DNA of 64,000 nt from Pyrrhosoma nymphula (Eukaryota; Arthropoda; Insecta; Odonata; Coenagrionidae). The position numbers and the translations under genes were made by a program. The notes beneath the pieces are model-generated. The model saw only the letters and a list, made by a program, of their open reading frames with translations. It was not told the DNA's origin and searched no databases. Shown piece after piece: positions 31,002-42,421 of this stretch. The DNA is taken from NCBI GenBank assembly GCA_963573305.1, contig OY754334.1:31427614-31491613 (forward strand), given 5' to 3'. Position 1 is the first letter of the stretch. Every line of letters begins with the position of its first letter.

Positions 31002-33310
31002 CTCTCGGAACGCCAATATCGGGTCAAAATGACCCATAGGGTCAACATTTCAATGTTTAGGTATGTTGGATGTAACAGATGAACATGAAACTCTATGTAT
31101 TCTTCGTGTACGCGTCTAGAAACATTTTGAAAAAAAAATTATGCTCATGTTTTTCATAACAGTGTAATAAATTGGAAAAAAATTAAGGATGGGTCAATTT
31201 GACCTGATCTTGGCATGTCGTGTAACTATTTTTAAGTTTCATTTTCAATTGATACGAAGAAAGTTTTCATCCAGATGATACTGCGATGCTTCTAAAATTA
31301 TCATCACTCAATGGTTTGCAAACATTGTAGCTGCCTGGCTATTTAGCGTGCGGTCATGGTCGAATACTGTGTGCTATGTGGTGGCGCCCCCGCTCAAAAT
31401 GAATCAGTGTCTTCAGATGCCTTCGATTCAGCAACGAGTTGGTTTGTGGTGCTTCCTTCATGTATCAGTTCTAGTGTAGTTACCAGCAAGGCAGAATACA
31501 GTACGCGGCCTTTGATCTCTATGGACACCATTCAGAGAATTCTGTGTGATGAGACTGACTCAGATGTTCTGGATGATGAATAAGGTCATTCTTGCAGTGA
31601 TGGAGAGCCAGAAATCCGGACAGAATCAGAAGATGAAGTCTGTGCAAATCGCAGCTCTGAAGGCAAATATGACAAACGGGACGTAGAATATGCCGGACGG
31701 CACTGGAAATATGTCCACCTGAGCTCTAAGTTTCCACGTCACATCCTGAGGGGATGGCATGGTTCCACAGATCTCGGCATGCATGCATGCACAAGTGAAG
31801 AAGCCTTTTGTTTGATCATTGGTGATAACGTCTTTAACATTCTTGTGACTCATAAAAATCAAAAGGGTCACAGTCTCACAGACAAGTGGAACGAGGAATA
31901 TCCTAGTGGCACACGTCGATCTTAGGCCAACACAGATATTATAGAAATCAAAGCATTTCTGGGAGTGCTAATTCTAATTGGACGGTTTAGAGAATCTTGA
32001 GAGTACAGGGAAGATTTGTGGAGGGTGAATGAGGGAACATCTCGTCTGATACACGCAGCTATTATGAGCCGCAATAGGTTTTGTTCTCTGCTTCAGGCGA
32101 ATGACAAAATATTTGATGAAATGGATACCAGAGATCTCCAAAAGCAAAATTACAAACTAGCACCTATTCATGAGGTCACCAACATCTTTTCTGAGAAATG
32201 TACAACCATGTACAAGGCATCTGCTTTTGGGAAAATTTATGAACAACTAGTTGTCTTCCGGGGAAGATGCCCTTTCAAGGTCTACATGCCAAATAAGCCT
32301 GGAAAGTATGGGATAAAAGTTTGGATGCTTTGTGACGCTGAAACATTTTATTGCTGAAACTTTCAAGTTTATTGAGGTCTGGCTGGTGGTACTCGGGAAA
32401 GAAATCAAGGGGCAAGATTTGTGAAAGATCCGACATCATTTTGGGACAATTCTGGAAGAAACATAACCACGGAATACTTTTTCACGCACATTACCTTAGC
32501 CGATGAATTGCTAGAAAAGAAATTGACTCCTCGAGAACATGCAGAAAACCAGAAAGTCTGCCAATGAAGTTGGTGCACATAAAAGACAGGGAAGTCGATT
32601 CTTCTGAATTTTTATTCACAAGTACAATCACTTTTGTATCATACATGCTGAGGAAGGGAAAATGCGTTGTTGCACTTTTAACCATGCACCATGACCAAGC
32701 CATTTTAGACAAAAGTAATGACTTCAAACCAGAGATCATTCTAGATTACAACAAAACCAAATGCAGTGTGGATACCATAAACATACTAGTTCAAGAATAC
32801 ACATCGAGAAGGTGCAGCAGAAGATGGCCCTTGTCATTATTCCTGAATTATGTTGATGTCACTGCATGCAACACTTCCATCGTATGGAAGATGAACAATG
32901 GATTTGACGTGTCAGTTGGAAGTATCAAGAAACAACAGAAAGGGTTTCTGGAAGATCTTGGAAAATCACTTATGCAACGTCACTTACACCACCGGGCAGA
33001 CAATATTGAAACAAGTCCAAGAAAATATGGAGATTCCGTCGTTCGTGCAATCGAAATTTGTGGACGGATAGTCAAAAATAGCTCAGAATGTGTGCAAGTA
33101 AATGGAGCAGCTAAATGTAGACAATGTTATTTGTGCAGTGGTAATGATAACAAGTATTCAGCGAAGTGCCAACAATGTAATCATTTCATTTGCAAAGAAC
33201 ACAGTGCAACTGTTACAATGTGTATTACATGTAAAAATGAATACAGTGAGTTCTGGCTCTTTGATATTCGGTGCAGCGATATAAATGGTCAATTCAGTGA
33301 AGTGAAATGA
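31002..33310 (+). pseudogene. piggyBac transposase pseudogene (piggyBac 1)
   Basis: The left border is TTAA (30998-31001) followed by CTCTCGGAACGCC and the palindrome GGGTCAAAATGACCC; the right end was not found. The protein begins near 31356 with an acidic N-terminus (ILCDETDSDVLDDE). The fold is recognisable in FGKIYEQLVVFRGRCPFKVY (32229), NKPGKYGIKVWMLCDAE, GRNITTEYFFTHITLADELL (32457), then KPEIILDYNKTKCSVDT (32728) and RRWPLSLFLNYVDV. The C-terminal zinc-binding domain is CRQCYLC...CQQCNHFICKEH...CITC (33117-33228). The first catalytic Asp (VDEQ in active proteins) reads IYEQ and the second (TTDN) reads TTEY; only the third (VDT) remains. In-frame stops lie at 31581, 31923, about 31998 and 32355, with a frame change near 32500. 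Dead, but the last 248 codons are open. Confidence 0.82.
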
Positions 33311-35005
33311 AAATAAATGTTCTATTAAGAGCCGACAGTGTAAAAATTTCATTTGCAATACTCACAGTGTAGTGTCACAGAGTAATACAGAGTGCCAACG
33401 CTTATAGGGATTTGCGAATAACTTTTTGGGTGGCCATGTGTTTCGCTTTTTCTCTGCTAGATGGTGTTGCTGTTATCAACCTGAAAGACTCCCGCTTCCT
33501 GTCAAGGTCAAGTCTCCCGCGTAACCTGATACGTCAGGAAAATGCTCACGCGACTCTTCGGGGACGGTCGAGGCGGCTGAGTTCTGCCAGGAGTGGATGT
33601 CTTGAATCCACGGTAACGATGCTTGTTTCCCAGAGCCTTGAATCCTACTCTGTGAGCGGTCCTAGGCCAGTCGCCCGGCACCAGGGGAATGGCAGCTTTC
33701 CGAATGTTTTATTGTCCATCCATCTTTGTGTAGGGGAATGTTGAACCTCCACTTGTTATATTCCGTCGATTTGATTTTTCTAATTCTAAGGCACTGAGTT
33801 CAAATTGTTCACTTCCCGTTTTAATTCAGAATTGAGTCTGCAGTTATGCCGCAGAAAATGTCCGTCTGCATATATGGTTTGTATCATTCCACTACACCCT
33901 TTACCCTAAATTTGAAAGGATCGACAATGGAAAATCATGATGAGTAAGGTGGTAAAAATATAGAATCTCTGACTGAACGTGAATTCAGGCCTTATTTCAT
34001 TGCGTTTCTTGTAACTCACAACAATGCGATAGAAGTAGTTTGGTGATTATTTATCGTTAAACTGTATGAGTTGGGCAGCGGTATGAAATATTTGTATTGT
34101 AAGAGACGCAATCAACTATAAAAAAATTTAACGCCAAGTATTTCGTAATTGGTAAATATTAATTCGATCTGTTTTCCGTGCTTGCATGGAGGATACACCG
34201 GCTAAATTTCCACCAATGCTGGTTTTCTATCTTACAAACGATGTCCCAAATAGTTCAAAAGACCATTTTGTTCCTCCAACCTCGATCTACCGACCCGATA
34301 ATGTTGCGCCCTTCCAGTGAGAATGAAAACGATAACTTTTTAAATGGATCACATCCTTGGTCACTATCACCAGCACTCTTTACTAACCCGGAATACTACT
34401 TCAAACTTCATATGGCAAATTTTAAGTGCAATTTTTCTCTTTAAATCTGCCGTTTTTATGGTGGCTTCCAAAATGAACGTCGAATCATTTTTGTGAATTC
34501 TTTTAAAGTACAATGAGGAACTATCAGTCGTGCCGACCATGCCTTTGCATTGTAAGAAAATATACATGGAAACAAGTTACTGGGTTACAAATAACCGAGG
34601 CACTTAAAGAGCCGAGTCACTGCAAAATCAAGCATCCGATCATTGCAAAAGGGAAGGTTGTTGCTCAGTCGGATCAAATCGATGACCGTTTCAGTTTCTT
34701 GAGGTTGTGAGTTACAAGGGGAGGAGGGGGATTGTGACAGGAATTCGGGAATATGGGTGGGAAGGTTCCAGGTCGGGTAAGTACTCTCCTATTGGTCTCG
34801 ACCCCGACGTATAGAGCCTGAAATCGAAAAACGCTGACCAAAACTCATAAATTCGTTAATATTGTAGTCAAAACCACGAAATTTTCACCTTTCATGATCT
34901 TAGCTCCTGGATCTAAATTTTATGACATTGAGCTTGTAACTAATAAGGGACCTATTTTAACAAAATAGTGAGAACCGTAAAATCTATCTTTTCTAACATT
35001 AAAAT
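33311..35005. other. Unassigned stretch upstream of the P-element remnant
   Basis: A GC-richer patch at 33480-33720 has an open frame of 110 codons that I do not recognise. No THAP-domain motif (C2CH with AVPTY box) is visible where the P-element N-terminus might be expected. Confidence 0.3.
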
Positions 35006-36009
35006 TCTGGTATTCCCGCTGTATCAACAGTGAGGAAGTGGATCGGAACATCACGATATTTGACGGGATTTAACGACTCTTTTTTCTGTCAGCTGAAGCT
35101 CAAAGTCTCCGTAATGTCGGATGTTAGCAAAGAATGCGTAATTTTATTTGACGAGATGTCCCTGATGGAAAATTTAGAATATTTAAATTCCCTGGACATG
35201 ATTGACGGTTATGAATATTTAGGGCATCTGGGTAGGAAGAAACAAGTGGGAAAGTATGCATCCGTGTTCCTCATCAGAGGTATTCATCAAAACTGGAAGT
35301 TGCCTGTAGGGTACTTTATTTCTGAGCATGGGCTCATTAGCTCCAATATACGGAAACTCTTATTGTCCTTGATTGAAAAGTTGTTAATGGTAGGCCTGCA
35401 TCCCAGAGGATTCATTTGCGACCAAGCCAGCACCAATAGAAAAGCAATTAAAGAGATGGGGGTTTCAGTCGAAAAACCTTATTTTCAGATTAATGAAAAT
35501 AAAATTTATTGCATTTTTGATGTTCTTCATCTTTGAGAGTCTTTGTCTTTGAAGTATTTGAGAAATAACTTCCTGAAAAGTGATTTTGTTCTGGAAGGAA
35601 AGACCGTTTCCTTTGAAAATATACGCCAGGTTTATCAGAGCGATACATCCAGCTCGACAACTAGAGCTCTGTGGAAACTGACTAGTGCACACATTTGGCC
35701 CAACTCTTTCCAGAAAATGTCTGTGAAGCTGGCTACTCAAATATTCAGCTATTCCATTTCAGCTGCTATTCGCATAAGCCACTCCACTGGAGAGTTAAAA
35801 CGTCCATCAGCACTTCCAACTGCTGATTTTATAGAGACAATAAATAATTTATTCGATGCCTTAAACACCAAAGCTTACTCAAAACGCTCTAGTGATTTCT
35901 GCTTGGATAAAAAAAAATGCTCAAGTTATAGAGCTGCTTCCGGAAGAGCTGAGAATTATGAGCGTCATTAAGAAGAAGGACGATCGGGTGGTTCCTTCCA
36001 AGCTCAATC
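35006..36009 (+). pseudogene. P-element (THAP9-like) transposase fragment
   Basis: Matches the middle of P-type transposases: PAVSTVRKWIGTSRYLTGFN, ECVILFDEMSLMENLEY (catalytic Asp in FDEM), EYLGHLGRKKQVGKYASVF, IRGIHQNWKLPVGYFISEHG, GLHPRGFICDQASTNRKAI (Asp in CDQ), KPYFQINENKIYCIFDVLHL. A single in-frame TGA at 35534 follows, then SLKYLRNNFLKSDFVLEGK, NSFQKMSVKLATQIFSYS and ADFIETINNLFDALNTKAYS. A one-base shift near 35885 moves the frame to NALVISAWIKKNAQVIELLP, which runs to about 36009. So over 300 codons carry only two lesions. The N-terminal THAP finger and leucine zipper are absent, cut off by a stop at 35000. P-type enzymes use GTP and leave 8-bp duplications; no ends were seen. Confidence 0.8.
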
Positions 36010-36170
36010 AGTAACATTTAAAAGAAATACCTGATAACGATTCCAAAGACAAACAAATGGGTATGTACCTACTAAAAATGGGAAATGAGACAAATTTTTA
36101 GACGCCACTAATGGTTTTAGCCTACCACCGACAGCTGCTGTTGAACGTTTTTTGTATGAAAAGGAGAATA
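36010..36170. other. Short unassigned segment between the P-element and SINE
   Basis: No coding signal. It leads into the target site (AATCGGAAGTC) of the SINE. Confidence 0.35.
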
Positions 36171-36181
36171 AATCGGAAGTC

Positions 36182-36422
36182 ACTTGGCTGCGGCCCGGGT
36201 GGTCCCGGGTTCGAATCCCAATGAAGCCTCTCTGCCCACTCCCACCTAAAATCCTCGCGGTGATATTTTCTGTCATAACTTCGTGGGAAATTGCAAGTGG
36301 CCAGGGAAAGGAACTGGACCCCCTACCCTGGATGTGAGAATTTCTCACGCAAATGGCTTAGTACGGAGTGAGCTTGACCCTCACCTATCAAAACAAAGCT
36401 TTGGGTTGAAATGCGGTGAGCG
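36182..36422 (+). mobile_element. SINE with 11-bp target-site duplication
   Basis: AATCGGAAGTC occurs at 36171-36181 and 36423-36433, exactly flanking a 241-bp unit. The unit has a strong B box, GGTTCGAATCCC, at about 36209 but a very short head before it, so the A box may be lost. The body differs from the SINE at 4.4 and 22.6 kb, so this is a second family. Confidence 0.75.
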
Positions 36423-36433
36423 AATCGGAAGTC

Positions 36434-36735
36434 GGCAAAAAATGCTTTTATATATAACGCTGAATAAAGTAAATAAAAAATACATTTTTTCATTGGTAAA
36501 ACCGCACCTCGAGTACTCCGCTAGTATTTGGGATCCAGAAAATAAAGACTTCATTCGTAAATTTAACAAGATACATAGGTAAGCAAGCGACCTTCGTCAG
36601 TAATCCCTACGAAAGATCAAAAAGTGTCAAGCGGCTTTAGAAGAACTTAGGTGGAAATCTCTGATGATTCGAAGATTACACGCCAGATTAAGATCATTAG
36701 ATACATTCGAATCGACTGAGTTCCTGACTGTCACG
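36434..36735 (+). pseudogene. CR1/L2/Jockey-type LINE RT C-terminal fragment
   Basis: YIFSLVKPHLEYSASIWDPENKDFIRKFNKIHR (36478-36580, in pieces) matches the RT thumb pattern LVRP.LEYA..VWDP....I..IE..QR of CR1-like LINEs. Next come degraded equivalents of AAR.I and the tail ALEELRWKSLMIRRLHARLR. No more than about 90 residues remain. No 3' UTR or tail was recognised. Confidence 0.62.
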
Positions 36736-38734
36736 GCAGGTATAAAGTTATTTCAATACTACCTCTGCGATTCAGACGCAAAAGTCACAAAATTAGAGAG
36801 ATAGACTGTCGAGCACAGTGATTAAAAACTTATTTTTCCCACAAACCATTCACAACCATAATAGAAACACTATTTACATATAAACGTCATCCAATCATCC
36901 CATTCCCCATCCAGATCCCTAAACGTTTTCCCCTTTTGCTATTACTATTGGTTCCCTACACCCCCTGCCACACGCCCTTCGTCGGATTGCAGGGGGATAT
37001 GCAAATATTGATTCATTCCGCCGTAATCACAAAAAAATATTTGCCTCCATACCCAAGTTAAACATGTTTCAAGTACTTCAGAGTAGGGCGGGAAAACGTT
37101 TAAATAAGTACTAATGAATAAATTAGACAATTATCTATTATCAATTATTATAAAATATTCTACAATTCTATTGTTTTGAATGACAAACATGCGCATGTAC
37201 AATATCAGAAAGTTGTAACTTGAAAATTGTGGATGATTGTTCGTCAAAGTCGTTTACAACGTCGAAGAATAAATTCCGAAAAGTTTGGAATCAAACCCTG
37301 TTTCCAACTGTGGGAATTTATATTATCTTCCCGTGATTTCTTTTGCGCCTTTACAATCAAAAGTAATGTCAGCAACGTTGGCTAATTGGTTGGGCAGCGA
37401 ATTCATATCCTCAAAATACCGAAAACCTTCTCTAGTTCCGTTTCACCAGTGGGAACAATTTAACATCGATGGCATTTTCAGTCATTATTTTATTAAAATA
37501 CTAATGGAAAACCACTAAACAGCACCCAAGATAAAGAAGTAAGCAAGTAATCTGGAGCCATAAACTCTATAGCGATAGTAGATAAGCCTTCAACGGAACG
37601 CTTAAACCTGAAAATTCTCTTACACATACGACTCAACCGCAAACGTTGACGTTTTTTCGGAGCTTTGCCGAAGCTGTCTGAGCTCTCGGTGCTTCTCGGC
37701 TTCTATCCTCCAGTCCGAAGCGTCAGCAGTTCTTCCCCCGTTATCAATTCAAGTCCTATCGGTTTCGTTGCGGGATGAACGCGGAGAGAGACACGCATGT
37801 GACGCAGCGAAAAGGGATTCGAATTGCGTGGCTGAGGAACCGACGACCGTAGTGACATATATGCAACAGTTCCGAAACTACGTCAAAACGTATGACGCTC
37901 CTGAACATGGGCGTTAGCCCTCTCATACCTTACTCTATGGTAGTGTCCAACTGTTCATTTGGTGCATGTGAAAATAAGCAGCATGGGTTCTAGTAGTGTT
38001 GTATTTGGTGCAGCCACGTGCTTGGGAATTTCAGTGAAAACTAGAAAATTATTACTCGAATTAGTAAAATAAATGTAACCATTACATTTTAAAGAATAAC
38101 AGTGAAGATGTCAAAGCATGTTTCAAATATAAGATGTGTATCATTTGTCCAGAAATTTTAAAAATAGAGCAGTCATGTCAATGGTCCTAGATCATTAAGA
38201 AAATGTTCTTCTCAAACTACAATTTTTGCAGCATAGTAATTGCTCCAGGGATCATTGAAATGCACAAGCCCTTCCACTGCATCAAGGTCCACCGCGTCCA
38301 AGGGAGGGAAAAAAATTAATTAAGTTCGAAGGTTTCAGCATTAACAATGTGGAAATCAACTTTTAAAGAAGAGAAAAAAAACTTGCATCTAAAGATGATG
38401 CCTTTGCGTTGAAACTAGTTGTGCATTGTCACTTCTATAGGGCAATCAGAACCTCCACTTCGGAGTATATGCAGAACATCTCACAGCTGGTTATCTTGCG
38501 TGACTCGTTGGCAGCGTGGTTAGTTTGGTGATTTGGATTGTGTTGCCGAGTTTTACGGCATTCATTTTCACAAAAGCGTTCAATTTCAGTCTTTTGTAAA
38601 AAAAACCTGAAAGTGCCTTAGCAGCAATAATTACCTCTGGTAATTCATCTGCTTCTTTTAAAGGTGTTTGTTTTTATTTACCACACTTTTTTAAAAATTT
38701 ACCTCCATGCTTTATAAAAAAAATTTCCTCAGGC
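36736..38734. other. No gene recognised
   Basis: Mixed AT-rich sequence with a GC-richer patch (37640-37930) that shows no terminal repeats or coding motif I can support. Confidence 0.35.
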
Positions 38735-39305
38735 CCATCACTTTATTTCAATTGAAATTGTGTTGTTTTCACAAAGTTATTCTTAATTTATTTTTTTTAA
38801 CCCATCTCTGTTCATGGAATTTACCGGTGAAGATTTTCACAGGAGAAAATTGATATTTTTAAAGCAGAGGACCAAGGCATTAAGAAGACAGAAGTTGTCC
38901 ACAAATTGAACACATGGCCATTAAAATTATCCACCATACTTTCACAGAGGTCAGATATAATTCATGCAGCTCAAAAGGGACCTGACAGGAAATGACTCCG
39001 AACTAATGTGAATGAGGGCCTCGCTCAGGATGTTTTCATCTGGTTCTCCAGTCACAGTCTAAATCGATACCAATATCAAAACCAATCCCACAGGAGAGGG
39101 GCAAGGATGGAGGCTCTCAAGTTAGGCATTAAAAACTTTGTTTTATCGAATGGATGGCTACACAAATTCACAAAATATTGGAACTTAGCTACAATAATAA
39201 TCTGTGGGGAGGAGGCTGCAATTAGCCCAGATGAGATGAAGAGCTGGAGGGAGAGGCTGCTATTACTAATCAGTGAAGGCTATAGCCCCAAAAATATTTT
39301 TAATA
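38735..39305 (+). pseudogene. Tigger 3 transposase, left part (split by Tigger 4)
   Basis: Same subfamily as Tigger 2: shared 5' sequence (TTGAAATTGTGTTGTTTTCACAA), then HTH remnants (IKKTEVVHKLNTWPLKLS). NEGLAQDVFIWFSSHS, RMEALKLGIKNFVLSNGWLH, ICGEEAAISPDEMKSWRERL and SEGYSPKNIFNT follow at 39008-39305. It breaks exactly where Tigger 2 continues NADEAGFF, because Tigger 4 is inserted there. The rest is at 42091-42235. Confidence 0.82.
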
Positions 39306-42090
39306 CAGTAAAACCTCTACCTAGTGAACCTCTTCTTATCGTAAACCTCCGGTTATCGTATTATCTTCTAGGTCCCGCCAAATTTGTATGCAGCCATATA
39401 GGGAAACCTCTTCCTATCGTACCTCTCTAATTTCGAAAAACCTCCACTGTTCGTATTGAGACAAGACTCCCCTGACTGAGCTACTACCTCTACGGAACGA
39501 AATATTCAGCAGCAATTGTTTACCTTACTCCCACACTTCTTGTCTCATATTCCATGGAAAGGTTACAACTTACGAGCGTTGTAATAACAACTTCTTACAC
39601 CTTTCCGACGAGTATCAATCATGTGAATTCATTCACAACCACGTACAAAAGTAACTATCAGCCGCGAATGTAACTACATTGGAATACTTAAAATAGCTTA
39701 GCGTTCAATTGATCATTTAGAGATTTTTTACCAGATATGACTTCACTTTATCATAAATAGCCTGAAAATCTCGTTTTAGTTACAAAGATGACCAGTATTC
39801 AAAATGATTACCGCTTAGTCGCATTCGCGGTCTTTCACGTGCGCATCACGGCATTCGTTTGTTTTGAGTATTCATGCCGCGAATTTAAACTCCCATGATC
39901 GAGACCACTAGTATCCACGGTCGAGACGACCACTTAGTAGTAATTCATACTATCAATCCACACGCAGCATTATTCGTAATTTAGTGGTTGATATGAAGTC
40001 GGACGATGAAATATCCCTATCGCGTTGATAATCTAACTCTCTCGCCGGTTTATCCCTTTGCAGATTCACCGAAGTTCGTGTGTTGCAGTTCGGAGCTCAA
40101 TCTACGTTAATTATAATTTGAATAGTTTTATTTTGATTAAACCATCTACGAAATATTTCTAATCGACGATTAATTGCCTTTCAATCACGTGAGTGCCATT
40201 TATTGTTCAATAACCTTATTACGAATGAGCTTACCTATCGTCTATTCCTGATATTTTTCTTTGCGTAAAATTGGCATTTCTCATTGGTTATTGTTATAAT
40301 AAGAATGTTATTGTTATAATAAGAAATAAAACAGCGTAAACAGTTATTTTAGGCCTAAAATGGATTTAACAAATCCCAGAAAAAGGTGGCTGCTGAAGAC
40401 AGAGTAAATTAGCAATATTCCAAGCCGTTGATGAGGGGAAGCGGAAGATAGACATAGCTGAAACCTTTGGAATACCACCATCCACCCTGACATCCATTTA
40501 AAAAAAACGTAAAGAAACTGAAGAAGCTGCACGTAGAGGCTGCATAGATAAAAAATATCGAGCAGTGAAAAGTGAGCAATTAGATAAACTCGTATTTGAC
40601 TGGCTGATGGAAGCTAGGACAAGAAATATTCCTATTTCTGGACCTATTCTACAAATGAAGGGAAGAGAAATAGCCTTAAAATTTCTGCAACCATCCATTT
40701 GATGCCTGAAAATGTTCTATTCCACTTTTAAAGTCCGGTGGAATCTAAAAACTTTGAAATTGTGTTGGGAAGAAGCGTCTGTAAGTGACACAGTGGTAAA
40801 AAGATTGGAAAAAACTCTGCAGACCATTTTAGTGGGGTATAAACAATGTGACATTTTCAATGCTGATGAGGCAGGTTTTTTTATAACATGCTTCCTGATA
40901 CAACTCTTTCAGTTAGAGGCCAACCTTGCCATGGAGGAAAAAAAGCAAAGAAAGATTCACAGTGCTATTCTGTGCTAATTCTAATGGCTCAGAGAAATTG
41001 GAGCCACTTATCATTGGCAAATATCAAAAGCCTAGATGCTTTAAAAATGTTCAAAAACTTCCTTGCTTATACAGAAACTCCAAAATCTCATGGATGACAT
41101 CACCTTTATTCTGCGAGTGGTTGAGCATGTTAGACTCGAAGATGGGGGTGAGCAACTGGAAAATAGTACTCCTCATTGACCAGTGTGCGGCACATAACAC
41201 TGAGGGGATTGGCATACGAAACATAAAAATTGTGTATTTCCCACCAAACACCATCAGCAGATGGCAACCCCTGGATCAAATAATAATTTCCATTGTGAAA
41301 AGAAATTACAGAAAGCAATTGGTGACAGACATGTTGAGGACAGTCGATGATAAAAATGACATAAGGAAGTGTTTGTGGAATATACTTCAAGCAATGCATA
41401 GGCTATGTCTTTCATGGAATTGTTTGCAGTCTGAGGTGATTGAGAAATGTTTCACCAAGGCAGGATTTATGGGGGTCAGAAGCAAGGAAGACAGTGATAT
41501 TGAGGATGAGCCAGCAGAATGGCATGAAATAAATAAAATAATGAATGTGCAATTGCCATTTAATGACTTTGTGAATGCTGACGATGCTTTGCTAACATGT
41601 GCCCGAAATGTGAGGGAGACGGTGGGAGAGGTGGTGGCAAAAGGTGGAGGGGTGTCACCAATAATGTGGAAGAAGAAGATGATGATGAGGAATTAGTTTC
41701 CGATCCAACCAGAAAAGAGGTTCAGGAAGCTTTTATATCAAGGATAGATTTTTTAAAATATAGAGGACTGCAACAGTGAGAGCACGACTTTATTAAATGA
41801 GATGAAAATAAATAAATAAATGAAACAATCACATCACTAATTTTTTTCAGCAAAAACTACTTAAAGTATTATTCCTTTTTTGCTACTACACTCATAAAAC
41901 TATCAGCAGTACGCATATTTAAAAATGTACAAATATAGTGATTAAAAATACAGCAGCAATTTCATTGATTAAAAGGGCCATTAGGAAGAAATTATGTTCA
42001 TCCCGCTAAAACCTCTTTATAGTGAACCTCCACTTATCAAAATGTCATAAATGTTGGTCCCTTCCATTTCGATATAAAGAGGTTTTACTG
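39306..42090 (+). mobile_element. Tigger 4: pogo-type transposon with both ends, TA target
   Basis: It starts CAGTAAAACCTCTACCTAGT at 39306 and ends with the complement of CAGTAAAACCTCTTTATATC at 42090; TA sits on both sides (39304-39305, 42091-42092). CAGTRAAACC ends and TA duplication are typical of pogo/Tigger. Subterminal repeats of AACCTC and TTATCGTA follow each end. Length is 2,785 bp with about 1 kb of non-coding 5' sequence. Confidence 0.92.
40360..41779 (+). pseudogene. Tigger 4 transposase pseudogene
   Basis: HTH: KLAIFQAVDEGKRKIDIAET and FGIPPSTLTSI near 40410-40500; second HTH: QLDKLVFDWLMEARTRNIPI. The middle is damaged (40700). DDE domain: CDIFNADEAGFF at 40850 (Asp 1), then a frameshift; KKSKERFTVLFCANSNGSEK opens at 40926 and stays open 256 codons: KIVLLIDQCAAHNTEG (Asp 2), FPPNTISRWQPLDQIIISIV (Asp 3), VIEKCFTKAGFM. 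A shift near 41690 separates the acidic tail EEDDDEELVSDPT, ending about 41779. All three catalytic Asp are present, so this is the least degraded DDE core in the window. Confidence 0.85.
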
Positions 42091-42235
42091 TACCTATAGA
42101 AGCAGGGGTTTTTAATCTACTGCCTGATTGCTCATTGAATGTTAAAAGAAAGGTTTGCCCTGGGGGTAAGATGCGCAATAAGCAGTGTACGGCAGGGGTC
42201 AATGCTAATTCTAGAGGAAGGTTATCACCACTACA
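42091..42235 (+). pseudogene. Tigger 3 transposase, right part
   Basis: Sequence after the Tigger 4 insertion continues the Tigger 2-type gene: GAAGCAGGGGTTTTTAATCT corresponds to EAGVFNL (DEAGFF in Tigger 2), then the CTGCCTGATTGCTCATTGAA match (LLPD..LNV) and a GCC.TGGGGG..AAGATG region. It ends near 42235; the rest of the gene is deleted. Confidence 0.75.
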
Positions 42236-42421
42236 CAGTAACCTGAGGTCCTACATATGACCAATAAACTAAGAGAATAGTTTATACATAGTTGAGAGAT
42301 TTTATTAATGAAGTATCATCCAAATTAAAGAATAAATATAATCAAGTTAGTCTACTGTTATTTCTATTAAAACATGGCACCTTAGAACAGGTGCATACTT
42401 GATGCTGGCAAATATGCTTAA

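Noticed and set aside
33311..33420. Right end of piggyBac 1
   Set aside because: GAGTGCCAACGCTTATAGGG only vaguely resembles the inverse of the left end and lacks TTAA at the border.
33412..33744. 110-codon plus frame beside piggyBac 1
   Set aside because: No recognisable motif; GC-rich patch explains the open frame.
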